Positions 1-8,275 of a stretch of DNA of 42,213 nt are shown piece after piece. Made by a program: the position numbers and the translations under genes. Origin of the DNA: [Streptosporangium] indianense. Lineage in GTDB: Bacteria; Actinomycetota; Actinomycetes; Streptomycetales; Streptomycetaceae. Below the pieces are notes generated by a model. That model had not been told where the DNA came from, made no database searches, and was given only the letters and a program-made list of their open reading frames with translations. The stretch is taken from contig NZ_JAKEIO010000063.1 in NCBI RefSeq assembly GCF_021474405.1, positions 1 to 42,213 on the forward strand. The letters are read 5' to 3'. How positions within the stretch are numbered: the first letter of the stretch is position 1; each line of letters opens with the position of its first letter.

Positions 1-689
1 CGCCCCCGCCGTTCAACGCCCCCGCCGCCCGCCGGCTGCGCGCGGCCCTCGGCATGGCACCCGAACACGTCGCCCACGGCATGCGCATCTCGTACGGGCA
101 TCCCCACATCACCCCGGACGACGTGAGGGCCTGGGAACGCGGGGCCGCCGCCCCGAGCGGCTCCGAACTCACCGCGCTCGCCGGCGTGCTGTGGTGCTCG
201 CCCGCCGAACTGATCGGCAGACCGCGCACCCTGCGCGAACACCGCATCGCCCGCTGTCTCGCCCCGGAGGACGTGGCCCGGGCCGTGGGGCACGACGTGC
301 ACGCGTATCTGCGCATGGAGGAGACCGACACCTGGCGCGGCACGGAACGCCAGGCCGGCGCCCTCGCCGAGCTGCTCGGGCTCACGCTGCCCGACTTCGT
401 GTCCGTCACCGGCCGTGACGCCAAGCTGGGCGGCCTGCTGCGCAGCGCGGCCACGACCCGCTGGCAGGCCTACGTCCGTCCGGTGGCCAAGCTCGTCCCC
501 TTGGACCGCCGGTTCCTCGAGGCAGCCCTGCAGGGTCTGCACGAGGACTACCAGGGCCACATGGCCGCCACCCTCAGCTGGGGCGGCGGCAGGGGCGACG
601 CGGGCGGCGCCGGCCAGGAGTTCCTGGACCGGATCGTGGAGCACTTCTGGGCGAAGCTCCAGGACGACACCGGCCCGGAGGCCGGTTAG
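1..689 (+). CDS. XRE-type DNA-binding protein with two HTH-like segments (5' end outside the window)
   Basis: The reading frame is open from base 3 with no stop. A first ATG at 54 falls inside a helix-turn-helix (the residues before it, ending RRLRAALGM, look like its first helix), so the true start is probably upstream. Two related segments are visible. The first ends in DVRAWERGAAAPSGSELTAL. The second begins TLREHRIARCLAPEDVARAV and ends near LAELLGLTLPDFV. Both have the Cro/CI layout of a recognition helix followed by an x-AWE or x-RMEET stretch. The remaining roughly 90 residues are a helical C-terminal domain with no recognised family. It is probably a transcription regulator, target unknown. 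Its TAG stop overlaps the TAA stop of convergent pfkA by 4 bp, so no separate terminator exists between them. Confidence 0.72.
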   Translation, partial: PPPFNAPAARRLRAALGMAPEHVAHGMRISYGHPHITPDDVRAWERGAAAPSGSELTALAGVLWCSPAELIGRPRTLREHRIARCLAPEDVARAVGHDVHAYLRMEETDTWRGTERQAGALAELLGLTLPDFVSVTGRDAKLGGLLRSAATTRWQAYVRPVAKLVPLDRRFLEAALQGLHEDYQGHMAATLSWGGGRGDAGGAGQEFLDRIVEHFWAKLQDDTGPEAG

Positions 690-1711
690 AAGACCGACTC
701 GGCCTCGTCCATGCGGTCCTTGGGCACGGTCTTCAGCTCGGTCACGGCCTCGGCGAGCGGGACCATCACGATGTCCGTCCCGCGCAGGGCGGTCATCCTG
801 CCGAACTGCTCCTGGTGCGCCGCCTCCACCGCGTGCCAGCCGAAGCGTGTGGCGAGCACCCGGTCGTAGGCGGTCGGCACACCACCGCGCTGGACATGGC
901 CGAGGATGACCGGCTTGGCCTCCTTGCCGAGCCGCCGCTCCAACTCGTGGGCGAGGGCGGTGCCGATGCCCTGGAAGCGCTCGTGGCCGAACTTGTCTAT
1001 GGCGCCCTTGTTGTAGTCCATGGAGCCCTCGGCGGGGTGGGCGCCCTCGGCGACGCAGACCACCGCGAACTTCTTGCCGCGCGAGAAGCGCTCCTCGACC
1101 ATCTTCACGAGGTCGGCCGGATCGAACGGCCGCTCCGGCAGACAGATGCCGTGCGCACCGGCCGCCATGCCGGACTCCAGGGCGATCCACCCCGCGTGCC
1201 GGCCCATGACCTCCACGACCATCACGCGCTGGTGGGACTCGGCGGTGGTCTTCAGCCGGTCCATCGCCTCGGTGGCGACCCCCACCGCTGTGTCGAAACC
1301 GAAGGTGCGGTCCGTGGAGGAGATGTCGTTGTCGATCGTCTTCGGGACACCCACGACGGGCAGGCCCGCGTCGCTCAGCATGCGCGCGGCCGTCAGCGTG
1401 CCCTCGCCGCCGATCGGGATCAGCGCGTCGATGCCGAACTGGTGGATCATGTCGGAGGCGTTCTCGCAGGCCTCGCGGAGGCGGTCCCGCTCCAGCCGGG
1501 ACGACCCGAGGATCGTGCCGCCGCGGGCCAGGATGCCGCTGACGGACTCCAGGTCGAGACTGCGGTAGCGGCCGTCCAGCAGGCCGGCGTACCCGTCCTC
1601 GAAGCCGATGACCTCGTCGCCGTAGTGGTCGACCGCCCGGTGCACGACCGACCGGATCACGGCGTTCAGGCCGGGGCAGTCGCCGCCTGCGGTGAGAACT
1701 CCGATACGCAT
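686..1711 (-). CDS. pfkA: ATP-dependent 6-phosphofructokinase
   Basis: 341 aa, full length for a Streptomyces PfkA. It phosphorylates fructose 6-phosphate in glycolysis. The N-terminal MRIGVLTAGGDCPGLN carries the nucleotide-binding GGDCPG. GGEGT lies at residues 101-105, PKTIDND at 123-129 with catalytic Asp127, and VMGRHAGW follows. Gly104 is the residue that separates ATP users from PPi users (Asp104). Lys124 next to the TIDND motif is the combination known for actinobacterial ATP-PFKs, whereas E. coli has Gly124. The ATG at 1711 is preferred over frames reaching 1789 because an AGGAG lies 10 nt upstream and the family begins at MRIGVLTAGG. It is transcribed away from pta, and its 3' end overlaps the HTH gene. 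Confidence 0.95.
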   Translation of the reverse strand: MRIGVLTAGGDCPGLNAVIRSVVHRAVDHYGDEVIGFEDGYAGLLDGRYRSLDLESVSGILARGGTILGSSRLERDRLREACENASDMIHQFGIDALIPIGGEGTLTAARMLSDAGLPVVGVPKTIDNDISSTDRTFGFDTAVGVATEAMDRLKTTAESHQRVMVVEVMGRHAGWIALESGMAAGAHGICLPERPFDPADLVKMVEERFSRGKKFAVVCVAEGAHPAEGSMDYNKGAIDKFGHERFQGIGTALAHELERRLGKEAKPVILGHVQRGGVPTAYDRVLATRFGWHAVEAAHQEQFGRMTALRGTDIVMVPLAEAVTELKTVPKDRMDEAESVF

Positions 1712-1804
1712 CGTGCTGTGTCTCCTGCTCGCTGTTGACACCGGTGAGCCACTGCCGATTGTTTCACGCTCCACGACCGGCTGTGGCACCCCGGCCTGAC
1801 GGGC

Positions 1805-1833
1805 GCCTTATCTAGCGGCAGAGGTATTGTCAA
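1805..1833 (-). promoter_or_regulatory. Candidate promoter for pfkA
   Basis: On the minus strand a perfect TTGACA (1828-1833) is followed after 17 bp by TAAGGC (1805-1810). The -35 matches the HrdB consensus exactly; the -10 lacks the final T. It lies about 95 bp upstream of the pfkA ATG. The surrounding bases are more A+T-rich than the coding sequence. This is a consensus match only. Confidence 0.4.
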
Positions 1834-1912
1834 GAGGGTTCTGCTCACCTCGGTGGGCGATTTTTGTGCCCCGGGCTGGATAGCAGTGGGGCGAGAGGCC
1901 TACCCCCATCAG

Positions 1913-1945
1913 ACCCTCATCCGACCCTCATCCGACCCTCATCCG
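1913..1945 (+). repeat. Three perfect 11-bp tandem repeats upstream of pta
   Basis: The unit ACCCTCATCCG occurs at 1913-1923, 1924-1934 and 1935-1945 without mismatch, and a partial earlier copy (CCCCATCAG) precedes it. The period is about one helical turn. The array ends 19 bp before the pta GTG and just upstream of its ribosome site (GGAGAG). It could be an operator array for a regulator binding one face of the helix, an element of the mRNA leader, or replication slippage. Confidence 0.6.
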
Positions 1946-1964
1946 AGACGAACGGAGAGCGCGC

Positions 1965-4067
1965 GTGACCCGCAGCGTGTACGTGACCGGCATCGACCGC
2001 GGCGACGGACGCCAGGTCGTCGAACTGGGGGTCATGGAGCTCCTCACCCGGCAGGTCGACCGGGTCGGTGTGTTCCGCCCCCTGGTCCACGACGGGCCCG
2101 ACCGCCTCTTCGAGCTGCTGCGCGCCCGCTACCGGCTCACCCAGGACCCGTCGACCGTCTACGGCATGGACTACCACGAGGCGTCCGCCCTCCAGGCCGA
2201 GGCCGGCACGGACGAGCTGGTGTCCACCCTCGTCGACCGCTTCCACCGGGTCGCCCGGGACTACGACGTCGTGCTCGTCCTCGGCACCGACTACGCCGGC
2301 ACCCAGCTGCCCGACGAGCTGTCGCTCAACGCCCGGCTGGCGAACGAGTTCGGCGCGTCCGTGATCCCCGTCGTCGGCGGCCGCAAGCAGACCGTCGAGT
2401 CCGTGCTCGCCGAGACGCGCAACGCCTACCGCGCCTACGACACTCTGGGCTGCGACGTGCTGGCCATGGTCGCCAACCGGGTGGCCCGCGAGGACCGCGA
2501 CGAGATCGCCGGACAGCTCGACTCCCGGCTGCCGGTGCCCTGTTACGTCCTGCCCGACGAGCCCGCGCTGTCCGCGCCGACCGTCTCGCAGATCGGCCAA
2601 GCCCTCGGCGCCAAGGTGGTGCTGGGCGACGACTCGGGGCTCGCGCGGGACGTGCTCGGCTTCGTCTTCGGCGGTGCGATGCTGCCGAACTTCCTGGGCG
2701 CCCTGACCCCCGGCTGCCTGGTCGTCACCCCGGGCGACCGGGCCGACCTGGTCGTCGGGGCACTCGCCGCGCACAGCGCCGGCACCCCGCCGATAGCGGG
2801 CGTGCTGCTCACCCTGGACGAGGTGCCCGGCGACCGCATCCTCACCCTCGCCGACCGCCTCGCCCCCGGCACGCCGGTGCTGTCGGTGGCCGGCACCAGC
2901 TTTCCCACCGCCGAGCAGCTGTTCTCCCTGGAGGGCAAGCTGAACGCGGCCACTCCGCGCAAGGCGGAGCGGGCCCTCGGCCTGTTCGAGCGGTACGCCG
3001 ACACCGCCGACCTCGCCCGCCGGGTCTCCGCGCCGAGCAGCGACCGCGTCACGCCGATGATGTTCGAGCACAAGCTGCTGGAGCAGGCCCGTTCCGACCT
3101 GCGCCGGGTGGTGCTGCCCGAGGGCACCGAGGAGCGGGTGCTGCACGCCGCCGAGGTGCTGCTGCGCCGCGGCGTGTGCGAACTGACGCTGCTCGGGCCG
3201 GTCGACCAGATCCGCAAGAAGGCCGCCGACCTCGGCATCGACCTCGGCGAGTCCCAGCTGATCGACCCGGCGACCTCCGAGCTGCGGGACACCTTCGCCG
3301 AGCAGTACGCGGCCCTGCGCGCCCATCGGGGCGTCACCGTGGAGCTGGCCTACGACGTCGTCTCCGACGTGAACTACTTCGGCACGCTGATGGTGCAGGA
3401 GGGCCTCGCCGACGGCATGGTGTCGGGCTCGGTGCACTCCACGGCCGCGACCATCCGCCCGGCCTTCGAGATCATCAAGACCAAGCCGGACGCGGACATC
3501 GTCTCGTCGGTGTTCTTCATGTGCCTGGCCGACAAGGTCCTCGTCTACGGCGACTGCGCGGTCAACCCGCACCCCAACGCCGAGCAGCTGGCCGACATCG
3601 CCATCCAGTCGGCGACCACGGCCGAGCAGTTCGGCGTGGAGCCGCGCATCGCGATGCTGTCGTACTCCACCGGCACCTCCGGCTCCGGCGCCGACGTCGA
3701 CAAGGTCCGCGAGGCCACCGAGCTGGTCCGCTCCCGCCGCCCCGACCTGAAGATCGAGGGCCCGATCCAGTACGACGCCGCCGTGGAGCCGTCGGTCGCG
3801 GCGACCAAACTGCCCGGTTCCGAGGTCGCCGGGCAGGCGAGCGTGCTGATCTTCCCCGACCTGAACACCGGCAACAACACCTACAAGGCCGTGCAGCGCT
3901 CGGCCGGCGCGATCGCGGTCGGCCCGGTGCTGCAGGGTCTGCGCAAGCCGGTCAACGACCTGTCCCGGGGCGCCCTCGTCCAGGACATCGTCAACACGGT
4001 CGCCATCACGGCGATCCAGGCCCAGTCCCCCGCCCCGTCCCCGAGCGAGAAGGCAACCGCCCAGTGA
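1965..4067 (+). CDS. pta: Phosphate acetyltransferase, long form
   Basis: 700 aa. It converts acetyl-CoA and phosphate to acetyl phosphate, the first step of acetate overflow. It is the long three-domain form: an N-terminal BioD/P-loop-like domain (about residues 1-190), a middle DRTGG-type domain (about 210-330) and the catalytic PTA_PTB domain from about residue 364 (MMFEHKLLEQARSDLRRVVL). The catalytic half shows LADKVLVYGDCAVNPHPNAEQ and LSYSTGTSGSGADVDKV, the conserved active-site stretches. The N-terminal loop is GIDRGDGR rather than a canonical GxxxxGKT, so nucleotide binding there is doubtful. The GTG start at 1965 follows ACGGAGAG. The TGA stop overlaps the ackA GTG in a GTGA, so the two are translationally coupled. 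Confidence 0.96.
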   Translation: MTRSVYVTGIDRGDGRQVVELGVMELLTRQVDRVGVFRPLVHDGPDRLFELLRARYRLTQDPSTVYGMDYHEASALQAEAGTDELVSTLVDRFHRVARDYDVVLVLGTDYAGTQLPDELSLNARLANEFGASVIPVVGGRKQTVESVLAETRNAYRAYDTLGCDVLAMVANRVAREDRDEIAGQLDSRLPVPCYVLPDEPALSAPTVSQIGQALGAKVVLGDDSGLARDVLGFVFGGAMLPNFLGALTPGCLVVTPGDRADLVVGALAAHSAGTPPIAGVLLTLDEVPGDRILTLADRLAPGTPVLSVAGTSFPTAEQLFSLEGKLNAATPRKAERALGLFERYADTADLARRVSAPSSDRVTPMMFEHKLLEQARSDLRRVVLPEGTEERVLHAAEVLLRRGVCELTLLGPVDQIRKKAADLGIDLGESQLIDPATSELRDTFAEQYAALRAHRGVTVELAYDVVSDVNYFGTLMVQEGLADGMVSGSVHSTAATIRPAFEIIKTKPDADIVSSVFFMCLADKVLVYGDCAVNPHPNAEQLADIAIQSATTAEQFGVEPRIAMLSYSTGTSGSGADVDKVREATELVRSRRPDLKIEGPIQYDAAVEPSVAATKLPGSEVAGQASVLIFPDLNTGNNTYKAVQRSAGAIAVGPVLQGLRKPVNDLSRGALVQDIVNTVAITAIQAQSPAPSPSEKATAQ

Positions 4068-5278
4068 GCCCCACCCGCGTCCTCGTCCTCAACTCCGGTT
4101 CCTCCTCCCTGAAGTACCAGCTGCTCGACATGCGCGACAGCAGCCGGCTGGCGGTGGGCCTGGTGGAGCGCATCGGCGAGCAGACCTCCCGCCTGAAGCA
4201 CACCCCGGCCGGCGGCGAGAGCCGGGAGCGCGGCGGGGCGATCGCCGATCACGACGGCGCCCTGAAGGCCGTGGCCGAGGAGCTCGCCAGGGACGGCCTC
4301 GGGCTGGACTCGCCGGAGCTGGCCGCGATCGGGCACCGGGTGGTGCACGGCGGGAAGTTCTTCACCGAGCCGACCGTGATCGACGACGCCGTGCTGGCCG
4401 AGATCGAGCGGCTCATCCCCGTGGCGCCGCTGCACAACCCGGCCAACCTCACCGGCATCCGCACGGCGCAGGCGCTGCGGCCGGACCTGCCGCAGGTCGC
4501 CGTCTTCGACACCGCGTTCCACACGACGATGCCGGAGTCGGCCGCCCGCTACGCGATCGACGTCAAGACCGCCGACGAGCACCGCATCCGCCGCTACGGC
4601 TTCCACGGCACCTCCCACGCCTACGTCTCCCGGGCCACCGCCGAGCTGCTGGGCAAGGACCCGGCCGAGACCAACGTGATCGTGCTGCACCTGGGCAACG
4701 GGGCCTCGGCGTCGGCCGTGCGGGGCGGTCGCTGCGTGGACACCTCCATGGGGCTGACGCCTTTGGAGGGGCTCGTGATGGGTACGCGCTCCGGAGACAT
4801 GGACCCGGCCGTCATCTTCCATTTGATGCGTGTTGGTGGAATGTCCGCCGACGAGATCGACACTCTTCTCAACAAGAAGAGCGGTCTGATCGGTCTGTGC
4901 GGCGACAACGACATGCGGGAGATCCGCCGGCGCGTCGACGAGGGCGACGAGCAGGCGGAGCTGGCGTTCGACATCTACATTCACCGCCTGAAGAAGTACA
5001 TCGGCGCCTATTACGCCGTGCTCGGACGGGTGGACGCGGTCGCCTTCACGGCCGGTGTGGGCGAGAACGCGGCTCCTGTGCGGGCGGCCGCCCTGACGGG
5101 GCTGGAGGAGCTGGGCCTTGCGGTGGACGGTGAGCGCAACGCCGTACGCGGCGACGAGGCGCGGCTGATCTCGCCCGAGGGCGCGCGGGTCGCGGTGGCG
5201 GTGGTGCCTACTGACGAGGAATTGGAGATCGCGACACAGACCTACGCGCTGGTAATTGGTTCGGGGAATCACACCTGA
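4064..5278 (+). CDS. ackA: Acetate kinase
   Basis: 404 aa, normal length. It converts acetyl phosphate and ADP to acetate and ATP, completing the Pta-AckA route. Family signatures are present: VLVLNSGSSSLKY at the N-terminus (Asn10), HRVVHGG at 91-97, VFDTAFH with Asp149, YGFHGTSHAYV, VLHLGNGAS, TRSGDMDP and the C-terminal FTAGVGENAA. The start is the GTG at 4064 overlapping the pta stop. An internal GAGAAGG about 11 nt upstream can act as ribosome site. A much longer frame runs into it from 1853, but that is only an out-of-frame reading of pta. Confidence 0.96.
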   Translation: MSPTRVLVLNSGSSSLKYQLLDMRDSSRLAVGLVERIGEQTSRLKHTPAGGESRERGGAIADHDGALKAVAEELARDGLGLDSPELAAIGHRVVHGGKFFTEPTVIDDAVLAEIERLIPVAPLHNPANLTGIRTAQALRPDLPQVAVFDTAFHTTMPESAARYAIDVKTADEHRIRRYGFHGTSHAYVSRATAELLGKDPAETNVIVLHLGNGASASAVRGGRCVDTSMGLTPLEGLVMGTRSGDMDPAVIFHLMRVGGMSADEIDTLLNKKSGLIGLCGDNDMREIRRRVDEGDEQAELAFDIYIHRLKKYIGAYYAVLGRVDAVAFTAGVGENAAPVRAAALTGLEELGLAVDGERNAVRGDEARLISPEGARVAVAVVPTDEELEIATQTYALVIGSGNHT

Positions 5279-5301
5279 GCGGCATGCCGCCCTTTTGTAT
5301 T

Positions 5302-5324
5302 TTCCGCCAGACGGAATATTCCGT
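5302..5324. promoter_or_regulatory. Candidate operator between ackA and pyk
   Basis: This A+T-rich spot in the 73-bp ackA-pyk gap holds a perfect 14-bp palindrome, ACGGAATATTCCGT (5311-5324). An overlapping inverted repeat TTCCG-N5-CGGAA (5302-5316) shares its left arm, giving three TTCCG half-sites. There is no T-run, and the palindrome is short and has no loop, so it is unlikely to be a terminator. It more likely binds a dimeric regulator controlling pyk independently of pta-ackA. Confidence 0.45.
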
Positions 5325-5351
5325 TGCGAAACAAACCGATAGGATCGCCCC

Positions 5352-6779
5352 ATGCGCCGTTCGAAAATCGTCTGTACTCTCGGCCCCGCGGTCGACTCCC
5401 ACGATCAGCTTGTCGCGTTGATCGAAGCCGGCATGAACGTGGCCCGCTTCAACTTCAGCCACGGCAGCCACGCCGAGCACCAGGGCCGGTACGACCGGGT
5501 CCGTGCCGCCGCCAAGGAGACCGGCCGGGCCATCGGTGTCCTCGCCGACCTCCAGGGCCCGAAGATCCGTCTGGAGACCTTCGCCGAGGGGCCGGTGGAG
5601 CTGGTCCGCGGGGACGAGTTCACCATCACCACCGAGGACGTCCCGGGCGACAAGACGATCTGCGGAACGACCTACAAGGGCCTGCCGGGCGACGTCTCCC
5701 ACGGCGACCAGATCCTCATCAACGACGGCAACGTCGAACTGAAGGTCACCGAGGTCCACGGACACCGGGTGAAGACGATCGTCATCGAGGGCGGCGTCAT
5801 CTCCGACCACAAGGGCATCAACCTGCCCGGCGCGGCCGTCAACGTGCCCGCGCTGTCCGAGAAGGACATCGAGGACCTCCGCTTCGCCCTTCGGATGGGC
5901 TGCGACCTGGTCGCGCTGTCCTTCGTCCGGGACGCGAAGGACGTCCACGACGTGCACCGCGTCATGGACGAGGAGGGCCGCCGCGTCCCCGTCATCGCCA
6001 AGGTGGAGAAGCCGCAGGCGGTGCAGAACATGGAGGACGTCGTGATGGCGTTCGACGGTGTGATGGTCGCCCGCGGTGACCTGGCCGTCGAGTACCCGCT
6101 CGAGAAGGTCCCGATGGTGCAGAAGCGCCTGATCGAGCTGTGCCGGCGCAACGCCAAGCCGGTGATCGTGGCGACCCAGATGATGGAGTCGATGATCACC
6201 AACTCCCGTCCGACCCGCGCCGAGGCCTCCGACGTGGCCAACGCGATCCTGGACGGCGCCGACGCGGTCATGCTGTCCGCCGAGTCGAGCGTGGGCGCGT
6301 ACCCGATCGAGACGGTCAAGACGATGTCGAAGATCGTCACCGCGGCCGAGCAGGAGCTGCTCTCCAAGGGTCTGCAGCCGCTCGTCCCGGGCAAGAAGCC
6401 GCGCACCCAGGGCGGTTCGGTGGCCCGGGCCGCGTGCGAGATCGCCGACTTCCTCGGGGGCCGGGGCCTGGTGGCCTTCACCCAGTCCGGCGACACCGCC
6501 CGCCGGCTGTCCCGCTACCGCGCGCAGCAGCCGATCATCGCCTTCACCACCGACGAGGGCACCCGCAACCAGATGGCGCTCAGCTGGGGCGTCGAGCCGT
6601 ACGTGGTGCCGTTCGTGAACAGCACCGACGAGATGGTCGACCTCGTCGAGCAGGAGCTGGTGAAGCTGAACCGCTTCAACGACGGCGACATCGTGGTCAT
6701 CACCGCCGGTTCGCCCCCCGGCGTGCCCGGGACCACCAACATGGTGCGTGTCCACCACCTGGGCGAGGCCAAGGGCTGA
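5352..6779 (+). CDS. pyk: Pyruvate kinase
   Basis: 475 aa. It transfers phosphate from phosphoenolpyruvate to ADP. Visible hallmarks are MRRSKIVCTLGP at the N-terminus, NFSHGSH, the catalytic-lysine segment IAKVEKPQAV, the metal-binding MVARGDLAVEYP, and ATQMMESMITNSRPTRAE. A C-terminal allosteric domain starts near residue 350. In S. coelicolor the equivalent gene is one of two pyruvate kinases (pyk2, from memory). The sequence TAGGAT (5340-5345) sits 6 nt before the ATG. It can be read as an imperfect ribosome site or as a TANNNT -10 element of a leaderless promoter. Transcription ends at the hairpin at 6813-6853. Confidence 0.96.
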   Translation: MRRSKIVCTLGPAVDSHDQLVALIEAGMNVARFNFSHGSHAEHQGRYDRVRAAAKETGRAIGVLADLQGPKIRLETFAEGPVELVRGDEFTITTEDVPGDKTICGTTYKGLPGDVSHGDQILINDGNVELKVTEVHGHRVKTIVIEGGVISDHKGINLPGAAVNVPALSEKDIEDLRFALRMGCDLVALSFVRDAKDVHDVHRVMDEEGRRVPVIAKVEKPQAVQNMEDVVMAFDGVMVARGDLAVEYPLEKVPMVQKRLIELCRRNAKPVIVATQMMESMITNSRPTRAEASDVANAILDGADAVMLSAESSVGAYPIETVKTMSKIVTAAEQELLSKGLQPLVPGKKPRTQGGSVARAACEIADFLGGRGLVAFTQSGDTARRLSRYRAQQPIIAFTTDEGTRNQMALSWGVEPYVVPFVNSTDEMVDLVEQELVKLNRFNDGDIVVITAGSPPGVPGTTNMVRVHHLGEAKG

Positions 6780-6812
6780 AACCGGCGGGGGCCGTGAAGG
6801 CCCCTGCACGGC

Positions 6813-6853
6813 ACCGAGGGGCGCCCCCTGGGATCCAGGGGGCGCCCCTCGGT
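6813..6853. terminator. Strong bidirectional hairpin terminator after pyk
   Basis: This is a perfect 19-bp inverted repeat with a 3-nt loop (GAT): arms 6813-6831 and 6835-6853, beginning ACCGAGGGGCGCC. It lies between convergent pyk (+) and the exported-protein gene (-). A smaller hairpin, GGGGCC-GTGAA-GGCCCC (6788-6804), precedes it. Neither has a U-tract, which is usual for Streptomyces terminators. Confidence 0.85.
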
Positions 6854-6886
6854 GTGTGCGGCTCCCGAACAGGCTTTGAGGGGCGC

Positions 6887-8275
6887 TCAGTCGGTGACGA
6901 AGTTGTGCAGCCCCGGCACGTGGAGGGTCCCGCCGAACTGGCCGGCCTGCTGGACCTTCACGTTGGTGAAGTAGATCAGCGGGATGTTCAGCGGCGGCGG
7001 GTGCTCCGGGTCGAACGTGATCGGTATCAGCCCGAGCAGGTTGCCCGAGATGCTCTCGGTGTACATCAGGGTGTCGCCGTCGCGGATCGTGGACGTCGAG
7101 CCCTTGGCCGCCTGCACGTGGTAGGTCTTGCCGGACTGCTTGTCCTTGACGGTCTGGTGCAGGTCGCCGATGTCGGTGCCGCCGGATATGACGTACTTCA
7201 GCACCTTCTTGACGGTGCCGTCGGCGGTGCGCACCTTGACGACGCCCTTGTAGTCGGCGCCCTTCAGCGTCAGCGAGCTGGCGTTGAGGAACCACGGGTC
7301 GTCGGGCAGCGGCACCTTGTTGTCGACGCCGCCCTCGGCGTCGGTGGCGGCCGGGCAGTCGTCGGCGTCCGTGGTGGCGCTCGGGGAGGGGCTGGGCGAG
7401 GCGGTGGCCTCCTTCGCCTTCTCCGCCGCGTCCTCGGCCGCCTTCTCGACGGCCTTGGTGGTGTCCTGCACCGTCTTGCCGGTGTCCTTCACCGTGTCGG
7501 ACGCCTTGTCGGTGGTGTCCTTGACGGTGTCCTCGACCGTGCCGGTGGCCTTCTCGGCCGTGTCCTGCGTGCCGGAGGCGTCCTCGGCCGGCTTCTCGGT
7601 GCTCTCCGACGCCGAGGCGGACGGGCTCGGTGCGGGGCTCGCCCCGTCCGTGCCGTCGTCCTTCCCTCCGTCGAAGATGCCGCCGATCGCGTCGCCGATG
7701 CCCTCCAGGATGCCGCCGCTCTCGGAGGGCGAGGGCGACGGAGTGGCCGCCGCGTCGTCACCGCCCGTGGCGGGAGCGCTGGTGGACGGGGTCGGCTTCG
7801 GCTCGGCCTCGTCGTCGGAACCTGAATCCGACGAAGAGGAACCGCCGTTGCCCGCGTCCGCGCCACCCGAGGGGGACGGCTTCGGGGCGGTGCCGCCCTG
7901 GTCGTCCTTCTCGCCCGCCGCGCCGTCGCTCGCCGAGGGGGACGGCGTGGGCGAGGCGGAGTCGTCCTTGGAGTCCTCCGGGTCCTTGCCGGCCTTGTCG
8001 GCGTCCTCGAGGGCCGCCACACAATCCTTGTACTCGTCGGCCGTCAGGCTCTTGGAGGTCGGCGCCGCCGGGCTGTTGCTGTCGGCTATGGCGAGCGTCG
8101 ACGTGAAGCCCATGCCCATGAGCACCGCCGTCGGCATCGCGGCCATGGCTATCGCCTTGCCGGCCGGCCTGTTGAACCTGGTGAACAGCGGCTTCTTGGG
8201 TGCCGCGTGGCGCGGCCCGGTTCTCACACGGGACGTCTCCACGTCTGCCCCGTGGGTCACCTCGTCAGCCGGCAC
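6887..8275 (-). CDS. Exported low-complexity protein with LEA-like helical repeat and conserved C-terminal domain
   Basis: 462 aa, function unknown. A hydrophobic segment at about residues 40-64, after a basic stretch, ends TLAIADS and reads as a signal peptide or anchor. Residues 100-230 are Asp/Ser/Pro/Gly-rich and probably disordered. Residues about 230-292 (TAEKATGTVEDTVKDTTDKA and following) form an Ala/Lys/Asp/Thr-rich amphipathic repeat resembling LEA group 3 or apolipoprotein helices. Residues about 330-462 form a compact beta-type domain (GDTLMYTESISGN, IPLIYFTNVKV). Cys84 and Cys307 could form a disulfide. The GTG at 8275 has GGGAGG 4 nt upstream and overlaps the DUF6114-like stop by 11 bp, so the two are coupled. 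I cannot name the C-terminal domain. Confidence 0.8.
   Translation of the reverse strand: MPADEVTHGADVETSRVRTGPRHAAPKKPLFTRFNRPAGKAIAMAAMPTAVLMGMGFTSTLAIADSNSPAAPTSKSLTADEYKDCVAALEDADKAGKDPEDSKDDSASPTPSPSASDGAAGEKDDQGGTAPKPSPSGGADAGNGGSSSSDSGSDDEAEPKPTPSTSAPATGGDDAAATPSPSPSESGGILEGIGDAIGGIFDGGKDDGTDGASPAPSPSASASESTEKPAEDASGTQDTAEKATGTVEDTVKDTTDKASDTVKDTGKTVQDTTKAVEKAAEDAAEKAKEATASPSPSPSATTDADDCPAATDAEGGVDNKVPLPDDPWFLNASSLTLKGADYKGVVKVRTADGTVKKVLKYVISGGTDIGDLHQTVKDKQSGKTYHVQAAKGSTSTIRDGDTLMYTESISGNLLGLIPITFDPEHPPPLNIPLIYFTNVKVQQAGQFGGTLHVPGLHNFVTD

Noticed and set aside
1853..4063. A long frame leading in frame into ackA
   Set aside because: It overlaps pta out of frame and gives Arg/Pro-rich nonsense; the GTG at 4064 matches the acetate kinase N-terminus.
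5208..7295. A 695-residue minus-strand frame opposite pyk
   Set aside because: His/Arg/Asp/Val-rich shadow of pyk; no ribosome site, no homology recognised.
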